Below, in pieces: positions 1 through 7,620 of a stretch of 64,000 nt of DNA; position 1 is the first letter of the stretch, and every line of letters begins with the position of its first letter. Both the position numbers and the translations under genes were made by a program. The stretch is from Vicinamibacterales bacterium (GTDB lineage Bacteria > Acidobacteriota > Vicinamibacteria > Vicinamibacterales > JAKQTR01). Location: contig JALOKU010000006.1 of assembly GCA_025456345.1 (NCBI GenBank), forward strand, positions 1 through 64,000. The letters are read 5' to 3'. Under the pieces are notes generated by a model. That model was given only the letters and a program-made list of their open reading frames with translations, ran no database searches and had not been told where the DNA came from.

Positions 1-575
1 TCCAGGGCCAGGGCCCCGATCACGCGGGCCCGGCCGCCGTCGGCGGCGGTCAGGAGCGACACGACCTGCCACGGCTGGAACACGCGCACGCCGCGGCCGA
101 CGACTTCCTTCGAGAGCGCGTCGACCATCTGCTGCGACGTCCGAGGGCCCGCCGACGTGGCGCGGCCGCGCTCGTCGTGGTCGGTGCGATAGCCCGGGTA
201 TCCGCCGTACCGATCGTGGGGGAACGGCACGCCCGCTTGGACGAGGCGGTAGAACGCCTGGGCCGAGTGCCTGGCTTCGCTGAGCGCGATGTCGCCGTGC
301 ATGCTGCCGCCGGCGAAGAGATCCTCGGCCAGCAGGCGTGCCGAATCCGGCACCCGGCCGTCGAGCGAGAGCTTGTAGTAGGTCTGCTTGTCGGAGCCCG
401 CGTGAGCGGACGTGCCGCCGCCCCAGCTCTCGGTCACAAGCGCGATGTCCGGCTGACCGAAGTCGCCGAGCCAGACCGCGGCGCCCAGGGCGGCCGCGCC
501 GGACCCGATGACGAGCGTGTTGACGCTGTACACCGGCATCGGCGACCCGGCCACCGTCACGCGGTCTTCGATCAT
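1..575 (-). CDS. FAD-dependent flavoprotein, fumarate reductase/succinate dehydrogenase-like (3' end outside window)
   Basis: The first 191 residues are visible; the gene runs off the left edge. Translation of the minus strand gives a dinucleotide-binding motif V22-I-G-S-G-A-A-A-L30, then a region with Gly/Ser-rich FAD contacts (S-W-G-G-G-T-S-A-H-A-G), as in FAD-binding_2 flavoproteins of the fumarate reductase, urocanate reductase or aspartate oxidase type. The ATG at 575 overlaps the stop of the upstream old-yellow-enzyme gene by ATGA, so it is the last visible gene of a four-gene operon. Established: this family oxidises or reduces C-C bonds next to carboxylates, ketones or steroids using FAD. 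Inference: it acts with the preceding Fe-S flavoenzyme on a substrate imported by the operon's symporter. The substrate cannot be deduced. No signal peptide is seen, so it is probably cytoplasmic. Confidence 0.8.
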   Translation of the reverse strand, partial: MIEDRVTVAGSPMPVYSVNTLVIGSGAAALGAAVWLGDFGQPDIALVTESWGGGTSAHAGSDKQTYYKLSLDGRVPDSARLLAEDLFAGGSMHGDIALSEARHSAQAFYRLVQAGVPFPHDRYGGYPGYRTDHDERGRATSAGPRTSQQMVDALSKEVVGRGVRVFQPWQVVSLLTAADGGRARVIGALAL

Positions 576-1924
576 GGCGGGCTCCCTGCCGCGTTCGTTG
601 CGCGGCGGTGCAGGGCCGAATAGAGCGGGTGGTCGCGCACGGCGCATCCGGCCGTGCTGCCCATGCGCATCAACTCGGTACAGCGCGAGCAGGCGATGCA
701 GCACTTCACCGGATCGAGCGCGCCGCGCGCCATCAGGTCGGCCGGCGCGTCGGGGTACGCGAACATCCCGCGGCCGAGGCCGGCCAGTTGCGCACCGCCG
801 GCCTTCAGGAGAGCCGCGGCCACGGGCGGCCAGAATTGCCGCAGCCACGACAGTCCCGTCGCAACCACGGGCACCGACGGCACCTCGGCCTGGATGGCGG
901 CCCCCAGTGCGAGCAGGCGGGACACGCCGATGAGCGGGTGCTCGGGCGGCGGCGCCGTGCCTGCGACCGGCCGGTCGAACGGCCGGTTGATGTGCGGGCC
1001 GTACGTCGGGATGCCGGCCGTGACATTCAGCAGGGCGCACCCTGCGTCGCGAAGCCTCCTGGCGAGCCCCTTCGGCTCGTCGAGATCGAGGCCGGCGCCG
1101 CCATCGGCCGGCACGCCGAATCCATAGGGGAACGGCACGCCGTCGGTCGCGTTGAGCCTGACGGCAATCGCCAGATCCGGCACCTCCGCGCGCACGGCCG
1201 AGACGATGTCCATCAGCAGCCGGATGCGGTGCTCGAACGGCCCGCCGTAGCGGCTGTTGGTGCGTGTGTGCGCCCCGAGCAGTTCGTGGAGGAGGTAGCC
1301 ATGGCACGCCTTGATATCGACGGCGTCGAATCCCGCCCGGGCCGCCAGCCTGGCGGCGTCCACGAACCGGCTCACGAGTCCGTCAAGCTCCCCATCGGTC
1401 CATGCTGGCAGCGTTTCGCGATCGAGATAGGGATTGTGACACGCCGCGCGGCGCTCGCCGGGAGGGGCCGTCCTGCTGAAGCGGCCCGAGTGAGTCAACT
1501 GCAGAACGAGATAGGGCTCGTGCGCCGGTCCGAAGCGCTGCCGCGCAGCGATTCTCGTGACGCCGACGAGATGGCGGAAGGCGGGCGCGGTCGCCGGCGT
1601 GATGAACAACTGCCTCGGGTTCGCGCGGCCATCCCCGAGGACGCTGGTCGCTTCGAACCAGATCAGGCCCGCCCCTCCGGCGCCGAATCGCTCGTAGCGG
1701 CGCACGGTGAGGTCGGCCGGCGCGCCCTCCGGCGTGCTGTCGCAGCCTTCCATCGGCTGGGCGGCGATCCGGTTCGGCACGCGCCGCCCGCCGACCACGG
1801 TCTCTTCGAACAGCACCCCGATGTCCTGGTCGAAGGGCAGTTCCGCGCCGAGTTCTTCGGCCTTTCGGCGCAGGGCGTCGGCCGTCCTGAACGCGAACCG
1901 GTCGGCCACCGGCTGGCTGTTCAT
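572..1924 (-). CDS. NADH:flavin oxidoreductase, old yellow enzyme family, with C-terminal Fe-S cysteine motif
   Basis: A 450-residue TIM-barrel FMN oxidoreductase. The OYE hallmarks are readable: an H-S-G-R-F-S segment, the K-A-C-H-G-Y-L-L-H-E-L-L-G flavin/substrate loop followed by R-T-N-x-R-Y-G-G, and a G-L-G-R-G-M-F phosphate-binding end. Near the C terminus C409, C412, C415 and C427 form C-x2-C-x2-C-x11-C, close to the 4Fe-4S motif of 2,4-dienoyl-CoA reductase and trimethylamine dehydrogenase. In those enzymes an FAD/NAD domain follows; here the chain ends 23 residues later and a separate FAD gene follows. The start was chosen at 1924 because it overlaps the upstream stop by ATGA; the longer reading frame from 2323 lies inside the neighbour. 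Function: electron transfer to an enone or similar substrate; substrate unknown. Confidence 0.85.
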   Translation of the reverse strand: MNSQPVADRFAFRTADALRRKAEELGAELPFDQDIGVLFEETVVGGRRVPNRIAAQPMEGCDSTPEGAPADLTVRRYERFGAGGAGLIWFEATSVLGDGRANPRQLFITPATAPAFRHLVGVTRIAARQRFGPAHEPYLVLQLTHSGRFSRTAPPGERRAACHNPYLDRETLPAWTDGELDGLVSRFVDAARLAARAGFDAVDIKACHGYLLHELLGAHTRTNSRYGGPFEHRIRLLMDIVSAVRAEVPDLAIAVRLNATDGVPFPYGFGVPADGGAGLDLDEPKGLARRLRDAGCALLNVTAGIPTYGPHINRPFDRPVAGTAPPPEHPLIGVSRLLALGAAIQAEVPSVPVVATGLSWLRQFWPPVAAALLKAGGAQLAGLGRGMFAYPDAPADLMARGALDPVKCCIACSRCTELMRMGSTAGCAVRDHPLYSALHRRATNAAGSPP

Positions 1925-2943
1925 GATGACGCCTCCGCGACGGTGGACACCGAGTCGGCCAGTCGTCGAAGCTGGCGAAGGTCGTGGGCGATTCTGGACT
2001 CGCACACGCCGGGCCACTCGGCGCGCTCGAGCGGGCGGCAGCCGGGATTGGCCTGGGCCGTGTCGGCCAGTTCGAGCAACGCCCTCAATTCCGCGCCGGC
2101 CAGATCCGGGAATCGCGACATGAAGGCTGGGTCGTGAATCGGCAGGCGGAAGCGTCCGCCGTGATCCTCCACGGAGAGGTGCACGGGCCGCTCCAGCGCG
2201 CCGAGCAGGCGGATGATGGCGGCAAGATCGATGACGCCCGCGCCGAGGGCCACGGGAAACGTCGCGAGTCCGTCGCGGGAGCTGAGGACGCCGCCGTCTT
2301 TCATGTGCGTGCTGACGACCCACGGCAGCAGCCGCCGGGTTGCCATGATCGGGTGTTCGATCATCGTCATCAGGTTCATCGTATCAAGGCAGATGCCCAG
2401 CCATCCGCCCGGTTCGGCCTCGCACATGTCGAACAGGCGGAGCAGTTCGAACGACGTGAACTCGAAGTGCGTCTCGATGGCGAGCACGGCGCCATGGTCG
2501 CGCCACATCGTCTCCTGGACACGCAGCGCGTCGGCCGTGTCGCGCAGGAGCACCTCGGTGGGAGGGTTCGCGGCGTCCCACCGCATCAGTCCGCCCGAGC
2601 ATGACCGGACGACGGTTGCGCCGATCGCGGCCGCCTCCCGGGCCGCGCCGCGGTTGATCTCGAAGAGGTCCGTCCGCGCCCAGGACGTCATGTCGCGGGG
2701 AATGTGCTGCGCGCCGCCCCATTCGAGATACAGGCCGTGCTCGACCGCGAAGGCGCGGATGGCCTCCAACGACGAGGCATCCATCCGGCCTTGCCATTCG
2801 GGCGCCAGGCCCGAAAACGCCACGCCGTCGGCCCGGTGGGCCAGGGCCCACTCGAGCGTGTCGAGCGGCGACAATCCGAGCGGGAACAGGCCGTAGTTGT
2901 CGAGGCCGACACGCCAGGCGCGCGTGGATGCAGCGCGGCTCAT
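1921..2943 (-). CDS. Sugar phosphate isomerase/epimerase-like TIM-barrel protein
   Basis: A 340-residue protein of the xylose-isomerase-like TIM-barrel superfamily (AP_endonuc_2). Acidic and histidine positions typical of the divalent-metal site can be seen: E in A-I-E-T-H-F-E, D in G-I-C-L-D-T-M-N, H in S-T-H-M-K-D and E in L-S-V-E-D-H-G. No signal peptide is visible, so it should be cytoplasmic. It overlaps both neighbours by ATGA (symporter stop at 2940, flavoenzyme start at 1924), which implies translational coupling. Members of this superfamily isomerise or epimerise sugars and keto-sugars, or act in inositol and C-glycoside catabolism. Combination with an FAD oxidoreductase and an Fe-S OYE is consistent with oxidation-dependent breakdown of an unusual glycoside or polyol, but that is inference. 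Confidence 0.8.
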   Translation of the reverse strand: MSRAASTRAWRVGLDNYGLFPLGLSPLDTLEWALAHRADGVAFSGLAPEWQGRMDASSLEAIRAFAVEHGLYLEWGGAQHIPRDMTSWARTDLFEINRGAAREAAAIGATVVRSCSGGLMRWDAANPPTEVLLRDTADALRVQETMWRDHGAVLAIETHFEFTSFELLRLFDMCEAEPGGWLGICLDTMNLMTMIEHPIMATRRLLPWVVSTHMKDGGVLSSRDGLATFPVALGAGVIDLAAIIRLLGALERPVHLSVEDHGGRFRLPIHDPAFMSRFPDLAGAELRALLELADTAQANPGCRPLERAEWPGVCESRIAHDLRQLRRLADSVSTVAEASS

Positions 2944-5048
2944 CGGACCGTCACCATGGCCCAGAGCAGCAGGATCACGACGCCCACGAGCGCCCAGGTG
3001 CCGAAGAAGCCGATGTAGTCGCTCCGGGCCGGCTTCAGGATTTCCCAGTTCCTGCCCTTGAACACCTTGTCAGACTCGAACTGCCCGGGGTTGGCGGCCG
3101 CCGCGGCCAACGCCGCGGCCTCAGCCTCGGGTGTCGCCTGCACCGGCGTGTGGACCTTGGCGAAGAAGCGGTCGAGCGCCGCGCGCGGCTCCGGGCGCGT
3201 GAACCACGAGAACGCCGCCAGCGCCAGGAACGGGAAGAGCGCATCGAAGTAGAAGCGCGCGGCGACCAGTTGCGGTTTGGACCAGCGCGTGAAATCGACG
3301 CCGAACCAGCTCATCACCCACAACTCCGCATGAAATCGCCCGCGCCCTTCCTTCACGGCCTGCGGGTGCTCCGGATCGATCGGCACGACCTTCTCGAAGA
3401 ACACGCCGACCGGCGGCATCGTCTGCGTCCGGGTGACGGAGTCACCCGCGCGCGCCGCGCGGCCCGCGGCCACGTCGTCATGCGTGGCGGGAGCCGTGGA
3501 GGAGACCTCCCGCGGCGCGGTTTCGAGCAGCCACGCCGGGTTCAGGCGCGCCGCGTCGATGCGGGGGAAGGCCGTGGGAATCGCCGCGTAGAGCAGGATG
3601 CAGATGGCCACCTGCCAGATGACCGCCCATCTCGTCACCCGGCGCCACACGAATCCGAGCCAGATCGACGCACCGAAGATCGCCGGCACCGAGATGATGT
3701 ACTGGAAGAGCTCCAGCAGGTTCTCCGCGGTCATGGCCACGAGGATTGCGCCGGCAAGGGTCACCGCGATGACCGCGCGGCCGACCGCCATGTAGTGCCT
3801 GTCGCTTCTGTCCGGGACGAGCGGCTTGTACAGGTTCCTGATGAACAGCGCCGCGTGCGCCACGGCGGACGCGTCCAGCGTCGACATGTTGGCGGCGAGC
3901 ACTCCGACGAGCATCAAGCCGATGGCTCCCGGCGGCAGCAGATCACGCGTCATCACGCCCCAGATGAGATCCGGATCGTGCAGCGTCCCCGCGTAGAGGC
4001 CGATGGCGATGAGCCCGGCGAGCGCCCAGAAGAGCATCAGCACGCGCTTCGCGAACATGCCGCCGATCATGCCGATGCGCGCGGTGAATTCATTGGTGGC
4101 CGAGCCGGCGGTCTGCATGCCCGACACGACGGCGACAATCGAGACGAGGTTCGCGAGCACCATCGCGACGACCGTGTACCAGGCGTACTCGCTGAGTGAC
4201 GCCGAGCCGAACAGGGCGAACATGTGCGCCGGCACCGCGGCGTGCAGCCCCTCGAACCCGCCCAGCTTCGCGAGGCCGACCGGCACGAGGATGACCGAGA
4301 AGATGATGATGAGCACCCCCTGGATGCCGTCGGTGATGGCCGCGGCGCGGAATCCGCCCATCATCGTGTAGGCGCCGACCACGATCGCGTAGACCAGGAA
4401 GAACCAGACCGGGTTGACGTGCGAGACGAAGGAGCGCAGTTCGCCTCGCTGCTGCTTGTGCCGGAGCAGGACCCAGCGCGTCTCCTGCGCGGGCGTGAGG
4501 CCGGCCGGCCGAGCGCCGTCGAGCTGGCGGAACTCCCGGAACTCCTCGATGCTCGCGCGTTCGGCGGGCGTGCACTGCTCGATGGCCTTCGGCGTCATCG
4601 CCACCATCGTCTTGCCCGCGACCAGCATGCCGATGCCCCCGCCGATGAACGCGGAGAGCGCGAGCGTGAAGACGGCGTACGCCGCCGCGAGGAACGGGCT
4701 GCCGAAGCGCTCCGCGTAGTAGTCGCCGATGGTCGTGAGGCGCACCCGGCGGAAGAACATGGTGCTGATCCAGTAGAACGGCGTCAGGAAGAGCACGAGC
4801 GACTGGATCCACATGCCGCCGATGCCTTGCCGGTACACCTCGCGCGACACGGCGACGGCCTGGTCGGCGTTGGTCGAGCAGCCGAAATTCAGGAAGAACT
4901 GATAGACCTTGCCCAGCTTGCGCCCGGCCAGGAAGAAGTCGTCCATGCCCGCGGATGCGCGGCCGACTTTCAGCCCAATCCACACCACTGCCGCCAGGTA
5001 GACGGCGATGATCGCGAGATCGACGGCATGGAGGCCCCAGAGATACAT
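2940..5048 (-). CDS. Sodium:solute symporter family protein (SSF), enlarged
   Basis: A 702-residue polytopic membrane protein. The N-terminal helix and the following M-D-D-F-F-L-A-G-R loop are characteristic of SSF/SSS symporters, as are the G-D-Y-Y-A-E-R-F segment and the later L-A-A-N-M-S-T-L-D-A-S motif at the sodium site. It is longer than the usual 500-550 residues. There is a charged insertion of about 60 residues after the fourth or fifth helix, and roughly 100 extra residues with two more hydrophobic segments towards the C terminus. First gene of the operon: a promoter-like element lies 50-78 bp upstream and the stop overlaps the isomerase gene by ATGA. It probably imports the sugar or organic acid processed by the three downstream enzymes; the substrate cannot be named from sequence. 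Confidence 0.85.
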   Translation of the reverse strand: MYLWGLHAVDLAIIAVYLAAVVWIGLKVGRASAGMDDFFLAGRKLGKVYQFFLNFGCSTNADQAVAVSREVYRQGIGGMWIQSLVLFLTPFYWISTMFFRRVRLTTIGDYYAERFGSPFLAAAYAVFTLALSAFIGGGIGMLVAGKTMVAMTPKAIEQCTPAERASIEEFREFRQLDGARPAGLTPAQETRWVLLRHKQQRGELRSFVSHVNPVWFFLVYAIVVGAYTMMGGFRAAAITDGIQGVLIIIFSVILVPVGLAKLGGFEGLHAAVPAHMFALFGSASLSEYAWYTVVAMVLANLVSIVAVVSGMQTAGSATNEFTARIGMIGGMFAKRVLMLFWALAGLIAIGLYAGTLHDPDLIWGVMTRDLLPPGAIGLMLVGVLAANMSTLDASAVAHAALFIRNLYKPLVPDRSDRHYMAVGRAVIAVTLAGAILVAMTAENLLELFQYIISVPAIFGASIWLGFVWRRVTRWAVIWQVAICILLYAAIPTAFPRIDAARLNPAWLLETAPREVSSTAPATHDDVAAGRAARAGDSVTRTQTMPPVGVFFEKVVPIDPEHPQAVKEGRGRFHAELWVMSWFGVDFTRWSKPQLVAARFYFDALFPFLALAAFSWFTRPEPRAALDRFFAKVHTPVQATPEAEAAALAAAAANPGQFESDKVFKGRNWEILKPARSDYIGFFGTWALVGVVILLLWAMVTVR

Positions 5049-5097
5049 GGATCGCGCGCCTCAGCCCCCGTGCCGGGACAGCACGAAGGGCGAGCAG

Positions 5098-5126
5098 ATT
5101 GTGGCAACCGCAGGGAAGGGAGTCAA
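5098..5126 (-). promoter_or_regulatory. Candidate sigma70 promoter of the symporter operon
   Basis: On the minus strand TTGACT (5126-5121) is followed after 17 nt by CACAAT (5103-5098). The predicted start lies about 40 bp upstream of the symporter ATG at 5048. Spacing is ideal; the -10 hexamer differs from the consensus at its first base. This is the only good match in the 389-bp gap between the symporter and the NHL gene. Confidence 0.5.
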
Positions 5127-5150
5127 CCGGCGAATCGGCCGGCGAATCGG
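5127..5150. repeat. Tandem 12-bp direct repeat abutting the -35 box (operator candidate)
   Basis: CCGGCGAATCGG occurs twice head to tail (5127-5138 and 5139-5150), immediately upstream of the predicted -35 of the symporter operon. Two identical half-sites just over one helical turn apart, touching the -35, suit binding by an activator. No regulator gene lies next to it. Confidence 0.45.
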
Positions 5151-5437
5151 CCTTGACTTCAACGGCGCGCGGCGCGATTATTCCACCCAGGGAAACCGCC
5201 CCCCACCGACAACCTGCCGCCGCGACGCATCGACGGAGCACGCCATCGCGCCCGTCGTGATCGTACGCCCCCATCGCGCCCCCGCGGTGATCGAGGTCGT
5301 TTCCGCCCGTCAGCTGGGAGGCAGTCGAGGATGCGCAGCCTGCGCTTCCCGCACTCGACGTTCGTGTGACACGTCGTGGGAGTCGCGGAGCTGCGTACGT
5401 TTCGAGCCGAGGTGCAGAATCCCGAAGGAGGTAGTCG
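5151..5437. other. Intergenic region upstream of the NHL gene
   Basis: Together with 5049-5150 this makes a 389-bp gap between divergent genes. Apart from the minus-strand promoter and repeats described separately, I see only the Shine-Dalgarno sequence GAAGGAGG a few bases before the ATG at 5438. No convincing plus-strand promoter, RNA fold or small gene is visible. Confidence 0.4.
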
Positions 5438-7129
5438 ATGGTGCGTCTTTCACGGTTGTCACGAGCGGTCCGGCCGCCGATGCCGAGGGTCTGGGCCATC
5501 GCTTCGCTGACCCTGGTGCTGGCGGCTGGCGCGCTTCCCGCACCTGCCGCAGCCCAACCACCCGGAACGATACAGACGGTGGCGGGCACCGGCGTCTGGG
5601 GAAGCAGCGGCGACGGCGGGCCGGCCACTTCGGCACGGATCCAGGAAATCTACGGCATCGCGGTGGACAAGGACGGCAGTCTCTACTTGACGGGGCTCGC
5701 CTCGAACACCGTCCGAAAGGTGACCGCGTCGGACGGCATCATCTCGAGGGTGGCAGGGACCGGCGTTGGCTGGGGATCCACTGGCGACGGCGGGCCGGCC
5801 ACGGCGGCGAACCTGGGCGGTCCGATTCGTGTGGCAGTGGATGCGGATTACAACCTCTACATCTCGGAGTACCTCTACTACAAGATCAGGAAGGTCAGCG
5901 GGGCGTCCGGCCTCATCGGGACGGTGGTGGGAACAGGCATCCCGAACTACAACGGCGAAAACATCCCCGCGGCGACTGCCCAAATCCACGACCCGTGGGG
6001 CATCGCTGTGAGTCCGAACGGGGACTATTATTTCGCGGTGGGCAGCGGCCCACGGATTCGGAAGGTCACAGCGGCGACTGGCCTGATCTCGACCGTGGCC
6101 GGGACTGGCGTCAACGGGGATAGCGGAGACGGCGGGCCGGCGACGTCCGCGCAGTTCATGGACCCGAGGGCCGTCGCACTCGACCCGGCCGGCAACCTCT
6201 TCATTCTGGACTATCGCGCGTGCCGAGTCCGGATGGTCGACGCCGCGACGCAGATCATCACGACAGTAGCCGGGACGGGATCCTGCGGATTCAGCGGCGA
6301 CAGGGGTCCGGCGACCCTGGCGCAATTGAACTGGCCGTATGGCCTCGCGACCGATGCGGCCGGAGACATCTACATCGCCGACACCGACAACCTCCGCATC
6401 CGCCACGTGTCGGCGGCGACGGGCATCATCTCGACCATCGCGGGCGTTGGTTCGTCGGGCAGCGGTGGCGACGCCGGACCGGCCACACTGGCGCAGTTCA
6501 TCAGGCCGGTGGATGTGGCGGTGGACGCCTGGGGAAATGTGTTCGTCGCGGATGCCAGCGACAACCGCATCCGGATGATCACGCCCCGTGACCTCCCGGT
6601 GATCACGTGGGCCAACCCGTCTGCGATCAGTTCGGCCACGCCGCTCGGTGCGGCGCAGTTGAACGCGACGGCGAACGTTCCGGGCACCTTCGTGTACGAC
6701 CCGCCAGCCGGGACGGTGTTGAGCGCCGGCGCGGGGCAGCTACTGTCGGTCACATTCATTCCCGACGACCTGGGCGCTTACGCCCCGGCCCTTGCGACGG
6801 TCGCCATTGACGTCAATGTCGGCCCGGTGAACGGCCCGCCGTACAGGCTGACAATCACCCCGCCGACGGGCGGCAAGGTGCACGGCGCCGGGATCAACTG
6901 CGGCGCGGGCGGCACGGCGTGCACGGTGACGATGCCGGCGGCGATGTCGCTTGGCCTGGAGGCGACGCCGAGCGCCGGGTACACGTTCACGGCGTGGCAG
7001 CGGCACGACGCCGGCGTATTCGCTGGCGCTGAATGGCGCGCGTACCTGCAGCGCCATCTTCACGCCGGCGGGGGGCACATCGGCGTACCAGTTGACCATC
7101 GCGCCGGCGCCGACCGGCGGGGCGGTTAG
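5438..7129 (+). CDS. Secreted NHL-repeat (beta-propeller) protein, tail disrupted
   Basis: The ATG at 5438 has a strong GAAGGAGG site. A signal peptide ends near A-A-A-Q (about residue 40). The body holds about six repeats of roughly 55 residues with the pattern 'T-V-A-G-T-G ... G-D-G-G-P-A-T-x-A-x-(L/F)-x-x-P ... V-A-(V/L)-D ... G-N-x-(Y/F)-(I/V)-A-D ... R-I-R', typical of NHL propellers in Acidobacteriota. After the propeller (about residue 385) come an Ig-like linker and a Divergent-InlB-B type repeat. The frame runs off at 7129 because of an 11-bp deletion near 7000; related repeats continue in other frames to 7555 (separate entry). Role: extracellular or surface binding; ligand unknown. 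Confidence 0.8.
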   Translation: MVRLSRLSRAVRPPMPRVWAIASLTLVLAAGALPAPAAAQPPGTIQTVAGTGVWGSSGDGGPATSARIQEIYGIAVDKDGSLYLTGLASNTVRKVTASDGIISRVAGTGVGWGSTGDGGPATAANLGGPIRVAVDADYNLYISEYLYYKIRKVSGASGLIGTVVGTGIPNYNGENIPAATAQIHDPWGIAVSPNGDYYFAVGSGPRIRKVTAATGLISTVAGTGVNGDSGDGGPATSAQFMDPRAVALDPAGNLFILDYRACRVRMVDAATQIITTVAGTGSCGFSGDRGPATLAQLNWPYGLATDAAGDIYIADTDNLRIRHVSAATGIISTIAGVGSSGSGGDAGPATLAQFIRPVDVAVDAWGNVFVADASDNRIRMITPRDLPVITWANPSAISSATPLGAAQLNATANVPGTFVYDPPAGTVLSAGAGQLLSVTFIPDDLGAYAPALATVAIDVNVGPVNGPPYRLTITPPTGGKVHGAGINCGAGGTACTVTMPAAMSLGLEATPSAGYTFTAWQRHDAGVFAGAEWRAYLQRHLHAGGGHIGVPVDHRAGADRRGG

Positions 7130-7555
7130 CGGGCATGGCCTCGCCTGTGGCGCGGGTGGGGTGACGTGCCAGGTGGCATTCGGCAGTGCGACCACGGCCA
7201 CGCTGACCGCCACGCCGAGTTCGGGGTATGCGTTCACGAGTTGGGGCGGGGCGTGCGCGGGCACGGCTCCCACCACCACCGTCCTGGTGGACGCGGCGCG
7301 GACCTGCACGGCGACGTTCGCGGCGACGGGCGGAGGGCCGGTGACGGGCCCGCCGTACACGCTGACGGTGACACCGGCGGCGGGCGGGGTGATTCGGGCC
7401 GCGGGCATCGCCTGCGGCGCGGGCGGCACGGCGGGTACACGTTCACGGCGTGGACCGGGGACTGCAGCGGCACGACGCCGGCATACCCGCTGGCGCTGAA
7501 TGGCGCGCGTACCTGCAGCGCCATCTTCACGCCGTCAGGAGGCGGCGGGCACTAA
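7130..7555 (+). pseudogene. Frameshifted C-terminal repeats of the NHL protein (Divergent InlB-B / Flg_new_2 type)
   Basis: The intact protein should continue with two more repeats of the form 'L-T-(I/V)-x-P-x-x-G-G-x-(V/I) ... G-I-x-C-G-A-G-G ... G-Y-x-F-T-x-W ... C-x-x-x-F'. They are encoded, but in frame 3 between about 7000 and 7435 and again in the original frame from 7436 to the TAA at 7555. Comparing the first and last repeat shows an 11-bp gap in the first (after GGCGTGG near 7000) and a 58-bp gap in the last (at about 7432). Together they remove 69 bp, so the final frame is restored. Either a real decayed tail or assembly collapse between near-identical repeats would explain this. 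Confidence 0.6.
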
Positions 7556-7583
7556 CCCCGGAGCTCACGTCGGTTGAGGCGGA

Positions 7584-7613
7584 ATTGGGGTCAGACCCGG
7601 GTCTGACCCCAAT
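7584..7613. repeat. 30-bp perfect palindrome between convergent genes (REP/terminator-like)
   Basis: ATTGGGGTCAGACCC is followed directly by its exact reverse complement. The palindrome sits between the converging stops at 7555 and 7621 and could form a 15-bp stem on either transcript, with no U-tract. The GGGGTCAGACCC core resembles extragenic palindromes found in many bacterial genomes near REP-associated transposases. No transposase is present here. Confidence 0.7.
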
Positions 7614-7620
7614 CCGGTTT

